NCBI RefSeq assembly: GCF_000695685.1
Contig: NZ_JFFR01000025.1
Span: 393,172 to 457,171, forward strand
Reading direction: 5' to 3'
Source of the DNA: Vibrio fortis
Lineage (GTDB): Bacteria; Pseudomonadota; Gammaproteobacteria; Enterobacterales; Vibrionaceae
Length of the DNA: 64,000 bases
Every line of letters begins with the position of its first letter. The first letter of the stretch is position 1. Positions 52,819 through 61,652 of the stretch are shown here, one piece after another. A model generated the notes under the pieces. It was given only the letters and a program-made list of their open reading frames with translations, ran no database searches and was not told the DNA's origin. The position numbers and the translations under genes are program-made.

Positions 52819-55637
52819 AAATTAACAAGATACTGATCTTGGCAAGTGCCGCACTTTTGGGTGCTTGTCAGGTAACAACTCCAACAAACAGTGAAGATAC
52901 GTCTTTAGGTTTAGCGCAGACATTAAGCTTCGATAGCAGTGTCGAAGTCGGCAAGCTCGAGAATGGCCTTAGCTACTATATTGCTGAAAACACAAACCCA
53001 GAATCGCGAGTTTACGTTCGTTTGGTCGTTAATGCAGGTTCAATGAATGAGGACGACGACCAAAGAGGTGTTGCTCATATCGTTGAGCACATGGCGTTTA
53101 ATGGTACCGAGCACTATCCGGGGAACGACGTGATTAAGGTGCTCGAAGAGGCGGGTATGAAGTTTGGTGTGGATATCAATGCATTCACCGACTTTGAAAA
53201 TACCGTTTATACTTTGAACCTACCGAGCAATGATCCTGAGACGCTTGAGTTAGTTATGGACATTCTTTCCGATTGGGCGAGTAATGTGACCATGCTGAAG
53301 GGCGACCTTGATGCTGAGCGCGGCATCGTGCTTGAAGAGTGGCGTGCTCGCTTAGGACCAATGTTGCGCTTGGGTGATAAGAAAAGTGCCATCGAAATGG
53401 CGGGCTCACGCTATGTCACTCGAGACCCTATTGGTGACCCGCAGACCATTCAAAATGTATCCAAGTATCGTGTCGCGGATTTCTACAACAAATGGTATCG
53501 TCCAGATAATATGTCTGTTGTGGTGGTCGGCGACGTTCAAACAGAGCAGGTTAAACAGCTGATCACCCAGAAAATGGGAGATGAAAATGCACCTGAATCT
53601 GAACTTGAGAAGATCGATTACAGCATTCCTCTCGTGGATGGTTGGCGCAGCGAAGTTGTTTCTGAAGAGGGTTATTCATCCCCTTCGGTTGAAGTGAGCT
53701 TTTTCTCTACATTTGAACCGGACCTGAGTTACGCACGTTATCAGCAAGATCTCGCGCATCAAATTGCTACACGCTTACTCAATGTGCGCTTGCAGCGTTG
53801 GGAGCAAGATGAAGATAACGTGGTCAATGCCGCGAACTTCTACTCATCGAATGTCGGCAGAGAAACAACGCAAGCTGTGTTTTCTCTACAGCTAGTCGAG
53901 GGTGAGTACCAACAAGCAACACAAGGGCTGTTCCAGTTTGTCGCTCAGTTGGCGCAACAAGGTTTTTCTGAGGCCGAAGTTAATGGAGAGATTAGCCGTT
54001 TACAAGGTGTCATCGAAAGAGGTCAAGATAAGAAAAACTACAGCATTGATCTTGCTGGAGATTTGATGGTTGCTGCGGCAAGTGGTCAGATTCTGGTAAG
54101 TAAAGATCAAGCTTATGAGCTGAATAAGTACTTTCTGGACCGTATTATATTGCAGCAGGTGAACGGGGCATTTCTCGATATCATTGAGCCTAAATCTCGC
54201 TTGGTTCTGCTCACTCAACCTACCGACAAGCGTAAGCCAAAACTTGCATCTGAATGGGTGGAGAGTGAGTGGCAAATGAGCATGCGTACTAAGCAGCAGC
54301 CTTGGGTCGTCGATGACAGCAACGCTGTACTACCTGTGGTTGATCCAAAACCGGGGACGATCAAGCAAGAGAAAAAATGGGCAGAGCACCGAATTACGGA
54401 ATACCGATTGAGTAATGGCAGCAAACTTGTTTACCGTTATAGCGATAGTAATCCGGGCCAAGTGCATTTTAAGGCGCTGACGGAAGGTGGACTTCGCTCT
54501 ATTCCTCAGAGTGATTATCAAGCATTGAGAACCGCTGTAAGCCTCGTCGATGATACCGGTGTTGGTGAGGTCTCTCAGGCTGATATTCAGACCATCTTCC
54601 GAGGCAACCCAGTAGTGATGTCGACATTGGTTGGCGATTATCAACAGGGTTTTTCAGGTTGGGCAAAAACTGACAGTTTTGAAAAAATGCTCAAGCTATT
54701 TCATTTGAAACTGGCGTCGAGTCCGGTATCAGAGAAATCCTTGAAAGAGTATCAAGTTGAGATGGAGCAGCGCTTAAATGGCAGCCAGTTCGATGGTGCA
54801 GATCGCTTTGTGCGCAAAGTCTCTGAGCTACGCTTCCCAGGTATTCCAACCGTGTATAGCGATAATGGCGAACAAGCTCCAAGCTACACCACGGAGAAGC
54901 TAAGCGACGTTTATCAGACGTACATCGCGGGTAAAACCGATTACACCTATTTTGTTGTCGGAGATATCTCTGCAAATGAGCTGGAGCAACTCGCTGCCCG
55001 CTACTTGTCTTCAATCGAAGTGAAAGAGCCAAAACGTACTTTCTACGATGTGAAAGCTTCTTCTCCAATGGTTCGTTACAGCACAGCCGATTCGAAAGAG
55101 CCGAGAGCAGAGGTCGAGATCTATTTAACTCAAAGCTCTCAATGGCGACCAGACAACGCATATTACTTGGAGTTAAGCGGTGAGTTAGTTCAAGAGCAAC
55201 TACGACTTAAGCTTCGTGAACAAGCATCAGGCGTTTATGGCGTCGCGAGCTGGTTCTGGCAAGACGTACACAGCCCACAAGCCGAAGGCCGAATTCTGTT
55301 TACCTGTGCGCCAGAGCGTGTTGACGAGCTGATTTCTCTGACGCACTCAGTGTTGAGCGCCGTGGCAGAACAAGGCGCAGATGAACAGGTACTGGAGAAC
55401 AAGTTGGTGCAACGCGATGACCAAATTGACCGCTATTTGCGCTCTGATTTGGGGATGCTGAACGCAATGGAGCAGTCTTACTTACTAACGGATAGCCCGC
55501 GTTTGATTCAGGCGCAGCGTCGTGCAAATAGCGAAGGTAATAAAGCCAAAGTAGATCTGATTATGCGTCAATTCTTGAGTGAAGCGGAGCGTTTTGAAGC
55601 TGTGTTACTTCCAGAAGTATCGGCGAAAACCAAGTAA
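52815..55637 (+). CDS. M16-family zinc protease lipoprotein (PqqL/FusC-like)
   Basis: 940 residues with two M16 halves. The zinc site is HIVEH (H88, E91, H92) with the third ligand E168 in AERGIVLEEW, 76 residues later as expected. A lipoprotein signal MKINKILILASAALLGAC places it in the periplasm, attached to a membrane at C18; E. coli PqqL is a soluble periplasmic protein as far as I know, so the lipidation is a difference. The size fits PqqL and FusC. It would cut the imported iron protein to free its iron. Its start overlaps the ABC gene by four bases, so the two are translationally coupled. Confidence 0.87.
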   Translation: MKINKILILASAALLGACQVTTPTNSEDTSLGLAQTLSFDSSVEVGKLENGLSYYIAENTNPESRVYVRLVVNAGSMNEDDDQRGVAHIVEHMAFNGTEHYPGNDVIKVLEEAGMKFGVDINAFTDFENTVYTLNLPSNDPETLELVMDILSDWASNVTMLKGDLDAERGIVLEEWRARLGPMLRLGDKKSAIEMAGSRYVTRDPIGDPQTIQNVSKYRVADFYNKWYRPDNMSVVVVGDVQTEQVKQLITQKMGDENAPESELEKIDYSIPLVDGWRSEVVSEEGYSSPSVEVSFFSTFEPDLSYARYQQDLAHQIATRLLNVRLQRWEQDEDNVVNAANFYSSNVGRETTQAVFSLQLVEGEYQQATQGLFQFVAQLAQQGFSEAEVNGEISRLQGVIERGQDKKNYSIDLAGDLMVAAASGQILVSKDQAYELNKYFLDRIILQQVNGAFLDIIEPKSRLVLLTQPTDKRKPKLASEWVESEWQMSMRTKQQPWVVDDSNAVLPVVDPKPGTIKQEKKWAEHRITEYRLSNGSKLVYRYSDSNPGQVHFKALTEGGLRSIPQSDYQALRTAVSLVDDTGVGEVSQADIQTIFRGNPVVMSTLVGDYQQGFSGWAKTDSFEKMLKLFHLKLASSPVSEKSLKEYQVEMEQRLNGSQFDGADRFVRKVSELRFPGIPTVYSDNGEQAPSYTTEKLSDVYQTYIAGKTDYTYFVVGDISANELEQLAARYLSSIEVKEPKRTFYDVKASSPMVRYSTADSKEPRAEVEIYLTQSSQWRPDNAYYLELSGELVQEQLRLKLREQASGVYGVASWFWQDVHSPQAEGRILFTCAPERVDELISLTHSVLSAVAEQGADEQVLENKLVQRDDQIDRYLRSDLGMLNAMEQSYLLTDSPRLIQAQRRANSEGNKAKVDLIMRQFLSEAERFEAVLLPEVSAKTK

Positions 55638-55735
55638 TTTAGTCATTGTTTAGCCGCGTACTGAGTAGTGTTTTGTCTTAATCAATAACAGGCTAAGGCG
55701 AACGAAAAGGCGTGGCTTAATTATTGGGAAAAGAG

Positions 55736-56212
55736 ATGAAAAAACACTTAATTACAGGCTTACTATCACTGTTTGCTTTTAATGCGAATGCTGGTTTGGA
55801 ACTTTCGGACACTTATCAAGACTGGGAGCATTACGAGTCGAAAAGCTTCGATACTGGTGAATCGGTTATCCTTGGCGTGTCGAGTGTGAAAAGTGACGGT
55901 AATGTCGATACGGTTGCACTGCGATGCACTACTGAAGGCGTCAATCTCCTGTTCTTTAATGGCTTGTTGAGAGAGGAATTGGGTTATCCAGCGAAAGCTG
56001 TGCTGGATGATGGAACTCGCTTTACCATGGATGTTTGGATTAAAGGTAAGACTCACTGGGCAACCGTTCCTCTGACCCAGCTTGAATCGTTCTATAGCGC
56101 TCAGTCATTGCAGGTCGAGCTTCAAGGTGATGGTTCAAAAGTAGAACTTGCAACGGTATCTCTTAAAGGCTTTAAAACTATGTATCAGACGTTACTGCCG
56201 AGCTGTAAGTAG
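55736..56212 (+). CDS. periplasmic hypothetical protein, 158 aa
   Basis: A signal peptide (MKKHLITGLLSLFAFNANA) is followed by a beta-rich domain with two cysteines (ALRCTTEGVNLLFF and the last LLPSCK). The pattern of a WKS-like start, strands and a mid cysteine recalls VasI/TagO-type periplasmic proteins, but this is weak. ATG 55736 is preceded by GGGAAAAGAG. It lies 98 bases after the protease gene and may be part of the same transcript; a terminator follows it. Confidence 0.6.
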   Translation: MKKHLITGLLSLFAFNANAGLELSDTYQDWEHYESKSFDTGESVILGVSSVKSDGNVDTVALRCTTEGVNLLFFNGLLREELGYPAKAVLDDGTRFTMDVWIKGKTHWATVPLTQLESFYSAQSLQVELQGDGSKVELATVSLKGFKTMYQTLLPSCK

Positions 56213-56235
56213 GCCTGATTTCTGAATTGGTAGAG

Positions 56236-56266
56236 ATAAGCATACCAATGCGTTTGGTATGCTTAT
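56236..56266. terminator. Rho-independent terminator
   Basis: Perfect 13-bp arms ATAAGCATACCAA (56236-56248) and TTGGTATGCTTAT (56254-56266), with a T-rich run soon after. It lies between the convergent hypothetical and kinase genes. Confidence 0.75.
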
Positions 56267-56296
56267 TAACTTTTCTGAGTGTCTAGCTCTAAGTTT

Positions 56297-57643
56297 CTAG
56301 TTTTGAGAAAGCTGCAGGATAAGAGTAGCTTTTAAACCGCCCATCGAGCTTTTTTCTAAATTGAGTTGCCCGCGATAGCTATGGGCCATCTCGTTTACGA
56401 TATTGAGTCCTAAACCTGTACCTGGCGTTGTTTCGTCTAGACGTACACCACGTTTAACGGCTTGGCTCATTTTCTCTTCCGGGATACCCGGTCCATCATC
56501 TTCAATGATCAGTTCTATTCGACCTTCGCTCAGCTCGTTGGAGTGAACTCGAATAATGCTTGCCGCCCATTTATAGCTATTTTCCAATAAGTTACCAACC
56601 ATCTCATCAAGATCGGTTTTCTCTACGGCGACCTCAATCTCTGAATCCAGCTCATTGATCATAGTGACTTCGTTGGCAGCGTACACCTTATCAAACGCCA
56701 TCGAGATAGCTTCTACCCGTTCACAAGGCGATGACTTCACCGATAAGATGTTCATTGCGCCAGCCATACGAGCACGGCCTAGGTGATAATCAATTTGGCT
56801 CTGGATCTGGTCAATCGGTTGCTGCAGTAAGTGTTGGTTCTCTTTGGGCAGTGAGTTCACTTCATTTTTAAGTACTGACAGTGGCGTTTTTAAGGCGTGA
56901 GATAGGTTACCAGCATGGTGTCGAGCGCGCTCTAACAACTCTTGATAATGGAAGAGTAGGGCGTTCAAGTCAGAGACTAGTGGGGAAACCTCTTTTGGAT
57001 AGCTATCGCTGAGACCTTGCTGCTCCCCTTTACGTAGCATCGCCAGTTCGCGCTGCATTTTGTTAAGAGGAAGGAGCGACCAGCTAACTTGAATACCAAT
57101 CAAAAGCAGAACGCCAACAAACAACAAGCCCAAGATAATCCACACTTGGCCAGTAAGGTCATGGAGGGTAGATTCAAGTGGGTCTTCATCAACACCTATG
57201 GTTATAGTGACAGGGTCACTTAGTTCTGGTAGGTAGATGAGTTGCTCGATATAAATCAGTTGTTCTTTGTCCGGGCCTTTAATCGAGGTATGGATAGGAG
57301 AGCGCTTGATATCCATATCTTTATCCCACAGTGAGCGTGAACGAATCACTTGTCCTTGGCTTTCTGCTCGCCAATAAACGCCACTGTAAGGTTGATTAAA
57401 CCTCGGGTCCGACAATCGTTCTAGCATCATCAGCATGCCCGCATCGTTGGTTTCGATGTTGGCCGTGAGCTCGTCCATAGTTAGGCTGAGCTGCTGTTTT
57501 AGATCATCAACCAAATAGTCGTTAACCAGTTTTGGAATACCAATACCAGCGGCAAGAATCATGGCACCTAACCAAAAAGCCGCAGCGAGGAGCAAGCGGC
57601 TTTTTAGACTGATCTTTTTGAGGGATTTTTTATTTAGATTCAT
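56297..57643 (-). CDS. sensor histidine kinase, CarS/VprB-like
   Basis: 448 residues. The first helix is about 17-35, a periplasmic sensor domain runs to about 165, the second helix is about 168-188, then HAMP. The dimerisation helix carries H249 in NLSHALKTPL. The ATPase boxes are VGNLLENSYKWA (N), EDDGPGIP (G1) and GTGLGLNIV (G2). Its PhoQ-like plan and partner resemble V. cholerae CarS/VprB, which senses envelope stress or calcium and controls lipid A change. It is 60 bases after the regulator gene and probably co-transcribed. Confidence 0.87.
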   Translation of the reverse strand: MNLNKKSLKKISLKSRLLLAAAFWLGAMILAAGIGIPKLVNDYLVDDLKQQLSLTMDELTANIETNDAGMLMMLERLSDPRFNQPYSGVYWRAESQGQVIRSRSLWDKDMDIKRSPIHTSIKGPDKEQLIYIEQLIYLPELSDPVTITIGVDEDPLESTLHDLTGQVWIILGLLFVGVLLLIGIQVSWSLLPLNKMQRELAMLRKGEQQGLSDSYPKEVSPLVSDLNALLFHYQELLERARHHAGNLSHALKTPLSVLKNEVNSLPKENQHLLQQPIDQIQSQIDYHLGRARMAGAMNILSVKSSPCERVEAISMAFDKVYAANEVTMINELDSEIEVAVEKTDLDEMVGNLLENSYKWAASIIRVHSNELSEGRIELIIEDDGPGIPEEKMSQAVKRGVRLDETTPGTGLGLNIVNEMAHSYRGQLNLEKSSMGGLKATLILQLSQN

Positions 57644-57703
57644 CGCTATTTTGGCTCACTTTTATCTAGGGTCAAAGTGAGCCACCCACAGAGAGAAGGG
57701 AGA

Positions 57704-58363
57704 TTAGTCAGCGTTAAGCTGATAGCCTAAACCGCGCACAGTCTTAATGATCTTAGGTGCGATCTTCTTGCGAATGCGGCCAATGAATACCTCGACGGTA
57801 TTAGAATCGCGGTCGAAGTCTTGCTTATAAATGTGCTCAACCAACTCAGTACGTGAGATAACCTTGTCCTTGTTATGCATGAAGTAGGCAACCACTTTGT
57901 ACTCAAGCGCTGTTAAGCTTACTGCTTGGCCTTGCCAAAGCACCTTCGAACTACGAGTATCCAGGCTTAAGTCACCGATTTGTTGGATTGGCGATGCAGA
58001 ACCAGACGCTCGGCGAAGTTGGGCACGAATACGAGCGATCAATTCAACCATCTCAAAGGGTTTAGTGAGGTAGTCGTCGGCACCAGCATTCAAGCCTTCT
58101 ACACGCTGAGTTAAGGTGTCGCGCGCACTAAGAATGATCACTGGCGTGTTGATATTCTCATCTCGAATACCTTTCAATACCGTTAACCCGTCGAGCTTTG
58201 GCAAGCCAAGGTCTAGAACAATCGCATCCCACTCTTCTGAAGTTGCGCGATAAAGTGCATCAATACCGTCTTGTGACAGTTCAGGAACCCAGTCAGCTCC
58301 TTCGAGAGTTTCAATAATCTGTTCGCCTAAACGCGGTTCATCTTCAACGACGAGAATTTTCAT
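57704..58363 (-). CDS. OmpR/PhoP-type response regulator, CarR/VprA-like
   Basis: 219 residues. The receiver has D51 as the phosphorylation site (VLDLGLPKLDG), the acidic pair at 8-9 and K101 in TKPFEM. The C-terminal winged helix has SLTALEYKVVAYFMHNKDKV and ends VRGLGYQLNAD, like PhoP and QseB. It works with the kinase gene that follows. The V. cholerae counterpart would be CarR/VprA, an activator of almEFG, but those genes are not in the window. The PepSY gene 98 bases upstream is in the same direction. Confidence 0.88.
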   Translation of the reverse strand: MKILVVEDEPRLGEQIIETLEGADWVPELSQDGIDALYRATSEEWDAIVLDLGLPKLDGLTVLKGIRDENINTPVIILSARDTLTQRVEGLNAGADDYLTKPFEMVELIARIRAQLRRASGSASPIQQIGDLSLDTRSSKVLWQGQAVSLTALEYKVVAYFMHNKDKVISRTELVEHIYKQDFDRDSNTVEVFIGRIRKKIAPKIIKTVRGLGYQLNAD

Positions 58364-58460
58364 GATTGGCTCTTTTTGCTTATTGTTATTCGATATTAGG
58401 TGTTGTTATTGTTTGTTGTCGGTCGTTATTCGCAGCGGGAAATATTTTTATTGTGGCTAT

Positions 58461-58862
58461 TTATTCGCTGTCAGTTTTGATCGCATCTTTAAAGTTTCGA
58501 CCTTTGATCATCAACATCTCTAACGTCTCAGCGTTGTATTCGACCTTGATGATGTTGTTCTTGTAGTTGATCTTAAGTTCGTAAACCCAGATGTCGTCAT
58601 CTTCTTCAAGTTCAACCTTGATGATGCGACCGTGCAGGTCACTTTCTACTGCAGCGTACATCTCAGAAAACGGGCGAATGTAGCCTTCTCTAACCGCTTC
58701 ATAAACTTCATCTTGGTCTTCTTCGAACTCGATGCGAGTACCTTCTTTATGAACGTCTTGAACGAGGTCGTGCCCGTTAGGGTGTGAGTCCGCCCATGCC
58801 GAGCCGGAAACCACTAAGCCAAAGCTCAAAGACATCAAAGAAATCATTGCTTTACTAAACAT
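58461..58862 (-). CDS. PepSY-domain periplasmic protein
   Basis: 133 residues. A signal peptide (MFSKAMISLMSLSFGLVVSGSAWA) is followed by one PepSY-like domain: VREGYIRPFSEMYAAVESDL, then GRIIKVELEEDDDIWVYELKI and YNAETLEMLMIKGR. It is rich in acidic residues, which could bind divalent cations. AGGA lies 7 bases before ATG 58862. PepSY genes often neighbour PhoPQ-like systems and may be regulated by them. Confidence 0.8.
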   Translation of the reverse strand: MFSKAMISLMSLSFGLVVSGSAWADSHPNGHDLVQDVHKEGTRIEFEEDQDEVYEAVREGYIRPFSEMYAAVESDLHGRIIKVELEEDDDIWVYELKINYKNNIIKVEYNAETLEMLMIKGRNFKDAIKTDSE

Positions 58863-58993
58863 AGCGAATCCTAGGTAATGTTGATAGTAAGTAGTATAAA
58901 AAAGTGAAGATGAACAGAAAGTGAATCGCACCCACAATGAGACTTTAGCAGCCTTTGTTGTGGGTTTAGTGACACAAGAGTGGTGAACTAGGG

Positions 58994-60736
58994 TTAACGC
59001 TCCTGAAGCTCATCACCAAATATCTTGTCGCGCATTTTCCAGAAACGACCTACCTTACGTGCAATAACGAACTGCGGTGGCCTGAATCTATGTTGGTGAG
59101 CGACCACTTTGGTTGGAGATGCTTCCTCAAAAGGACGGTGTCTGTCGGCCAAATGAGGGCGAACAAACTGGTCTTTGAAGGTTTGTTTTTGCTTCTTGGT
59201 AGTTAACGACCAAAACTCGTGAACTTGAGCTTGGTTTTCACCTCGATACGTCACTTTGAGCTGAGATTTACCTTTATCGTCTTTAAACACGTTTAGGTCC
59301 ATCTCTAGGCACTCAAATACAAGTGCATCTTTAAGGTTCAGTGCATCTTTTAGCTTTTTGTCTGGGTCAACTAGGGTTGCATCGCACTCGTGGCAAATTC
59401 GCGCGGCGATGTCGTTGTCCGCACCGCATTCACCGCAATATTTAGCGCGGAAGCGATAGCCACAATGCTCACGCTCGCCAGTATCTTCATCGGTGAAGTA
59501 GCCTTGGCATTTACGACCGAAGTGTTCTATCAAGAAACCATTACTATCGAGCTTGCCCCAGAAGTTGTTATTGAAACCGCAAGCGGGGCAAGGAATGGTG
59601 ATGATTTCACTGTCAGAATCTGGCTTCGGATCGCCGACTTCAGGCTGATAGAGGTCGTAGCTGTTTCCGGCATAGTCCAATACCAGACACTCATCTTTGC
59701 CCGGAGACAGACGAAGACCACGACCGACGATTTGTTGATAAAGACTAATCGACTCAGTAGGGCGCAGAATTGCAATCAAGTCCACATGCGGAGCATCAAA
59801 TCCAGTGGTCAGTACTGATACGTTTACTAGATACTTGGTTTTGCGCTGCTTAAAGTCGTTTATGATTTGATCGCGCTCTAGCGTTGGAGTATCGCCAATC
59901 ACAATTGCCGCTTCACCCTCTGGCAATAAACCAAGAATATCTTGAGCGTGGCGCACAGTGGCGGCAAACACCATGATGCCTTGCTTGTCTTTCGCTAGGT
60001 GAATGATTTGCTCAACGATTTGTGGCGTTGCGCGTTTTGATTGTTCGATCACCATATCTAGCTCGGCCTCTTTGTAGCGGCCTGTGTTGGCAGGCTTTAA
60101 CTGTGAGAAGTCGTAGCTCAATACTGGCGCATCAATCATTCTTGCTGGCGTTAAAAAGCCTTCGTCGAGGAGATAACGAATAGGCAATTCAAAGATACAG
60201 TCGCGGAAGAATCTTGGCTCTTCAGAACGCACTTGGCCGCGAGTGTGGTATTGGTAAATCCAACCCATCCCCAATCGATATGGTGTTGCTGTTAGGCCAA
60301 GTACTTTAATGCCCGGGTTATTTTCACGTAGGTGAGCAATCACTTTCTGATAGCTGCTGTTTTTCTCGTCGGGTACTCGGTGACACTCATCGATAACCAA
60401 GAGTGAGAACTGATTGGAAAAGGCATCAAGGTTACGCACTACCGACTGTACAGAGGCAAACACCACTTGTTGGTCGGTCTCTTTTCGACCCAAACCGGCC
60501 GAAAAAATCGAGCCTTTCAAACCATAGCCTTCGTACTTCTCATGGTTCTGTTCAACCAGTTCTTTCACGTGCGCCATTACAAGAACTCGCCCTTTTGCTA
60601 GGCGTGCTAATTCGGCAATGACCAAGCTTTTACCTGCGCCAGTTGGTAGCACCAGAACGGCGGGCGTTTGGTGTTTGCGAAAGTAATGGATAACAGATTT
60701 TACGGAGTCGGCTTGATATGGGCGGAGTGTATACAT
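58994..60736 (-). CDS. radD: RadD (YejH) DNA repair helicase
   Basis: 580 residues, close to the size of E. coli RadD. Superfamily 2 motifs: Walker A VLPTGAGKSLV, DECH in LLVIDECHRVP, LTATPYR, and QQIVGRGLR. The C-terminal third holds a zinc-binding cluster (CPACGFNN, YCGECGADND and ICHECDATL), as in RadD. It assists DNA double-strand break repair and recombination. It is divergent from rsuA with 95 bases between them, the same arrangement as yejH-rsuA in E. coli, which supports the assignment. Confidence 0.92.
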   Translation of the reverse strand: MYTLRPYQADSVKSVIHYFRKHQTPAVLVLPTGAGKSLVIAELARLAKGRVLVMAHVKELVEQNHEKYEGYGLKGSIFSAGLGRKETDQQVVFASVQSVVRNLDAFSNQFSLLVIDECHRVPDEKNSSYQKVIAHLRENNPGIKVLGLTATPYRLGMGWIYQYHTRGQVRSEEPRFFRDCIFELPIRYLLDEGFLTPARMIDAPVLSYDFSQLKPANTGRYKEAELDMVIEQSKRATPQIVEQIIHLAKDKQGIMVFAATVRHAQDILGLLPEGEAAIVIGDTPTLERDQIINDFKQRKTKYLVNVSVLTTGFDAPHVDLIAILRPTESISLYQQIVGRGLRLSPGKDECLVLDYAGNSYDLYQPEVGDPKPDSDSEIITIPCPACGFNNNFWGKLDSNGFLIEHFGRKCQGYFTDEDTGEREHCGYRFRAKYCGECGADNDIAARICHECDATLVDPDKKLKDALNLKDALVFECLEMDLNVFKDDKGKSQLKVTYRGENQAQVHEFWSLTTKKQKQTFKDQFVRPHLADRHRPFEEASPTKVVAHQHRFRPPQFVIARKVGRFWKMRDKIFGDELQER

Positions 60737-60831
60737 ACTGCGTCTTGTAAAGTGGCAAAAATAGTGTGAAATCGCTCAACTAATTGAGCAAAGGTGACTA
60801 TAATACCTGACTTAGATTAGTTGAGGTATTC

Positions 60832-61527
60832 ATGCGTTTAGATAAATTTCTATGTGACTCATTAGGCGTCACTCGAAAAGAAGCAACACAGATTTTAAAA
60901 TCAAAAACAGTGACAGTGAACGACGTTATGCAAAAGAGTGGTGCCACTAAGGTTACCGAAGAGTGCGTTGTTGAATGGCAAGGCAATGAACTGCGTGTTC
61001 AAGGCCCACGTTATATCATGGTTTACAAGCCTGAAGGTTTTGTTTGCTCGCATGAAGACAGCTCTAATCGCACGGTTTTTGACCTGCTTGATGAGATCAA
61101 GATGGACAAGCTTCACTTTGCTGGTCGTTTAGATGTGGATACCACAGGTCTAGTGCTTGTGACCGATGATGGTCAATGGTCTCACCGTATTACTTCGCCA
61201 AAACACAAGTGTGAAAAAATGTATCGCGTTTGGCTGGTGGATCCAGTTGAAGACGATTACGTAGAGAAATTCAAAGAGGGCATCCAGCTGAAAAGCGAAG
61301 ATGGTCTTACTCTTCCTGCACACCTTGAAGTGCGTGCGGAGCGTGAAGTACTTCTTACTATCCATGAAGGCAAGTACCACCAAGTTAAGCGTATGTTCGC
61401 TGCACTAGGTAACAAAGTAGAAGCGCTACACCGCGAACGTATTGGTGAAATTGAGATGGATGAATCTTTGGAGCTAGGTGAGTACCGTTACCTAACTCAA
61501 GAAGAGATCGACTCTATCTGGAAGTAA
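60832..61527 (+). CDS. rsuA: 16S rRNA pseudouridine(516) synthase
   Basis: 231 residues. An S4 RNA-binding domain (MRLDKFLCDSLGVTRKEATQIL) is followed by a pseudouridine synthase domain with GRLDVDTTGLVLVTDDG, where the catalytic aspartate stands. EGKYHQVKRMFAALGN is the second family motif. GAGG lies 5 bases before the ATG. It modifies U516 of 16S rRNA in E. coli. The bcr gene follows, as in E. coli. Confidence 0.93.
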   Translation: MRLDKFLCDSLGVTRKEATQILKSKTVTVNDVMQKSGATKVTEECVVEWQGNELRVQGPRYIMVYKPEGFVCSHEDSSNRTVFDLLDEIKMDKLHFAGRLDVDTTGLVLVTDDGQWSHRITSPKHKCEKMYRVWLVDPVEDDYVEKFKEGIQLKSEDGLTLPAHLEVRAEREVLLTIHEGKYHQVKRMFAALGNKVEALHRERIGEIEMDESLELGEYRYLTQEEIDSIWK

Positions 61528-61652
61528 TCTTCCTCTCTGTTTAATGCCGACCAAGGACAGCGTCGGCTATTCATTTTGACTGGTACTAGGAAAGTCTCAG
61601 CCAATATTCTGTCTGCGTGTAAGCGTAGCTCTTAGTACTTAGTCGGAGATTT

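Noticed and set aside
54691..55161. Reverse-strand frame of 156 codons inside the M16 protease
   Set aside because: Shadow of a well-supported gene, no start signal, arginine- and leucine-rich antisense text.
59390..59818. Forward frame of 142 codons inside radD
   Set aside because: Antisense shadow; the reverse strand shows full helicase motifs there.
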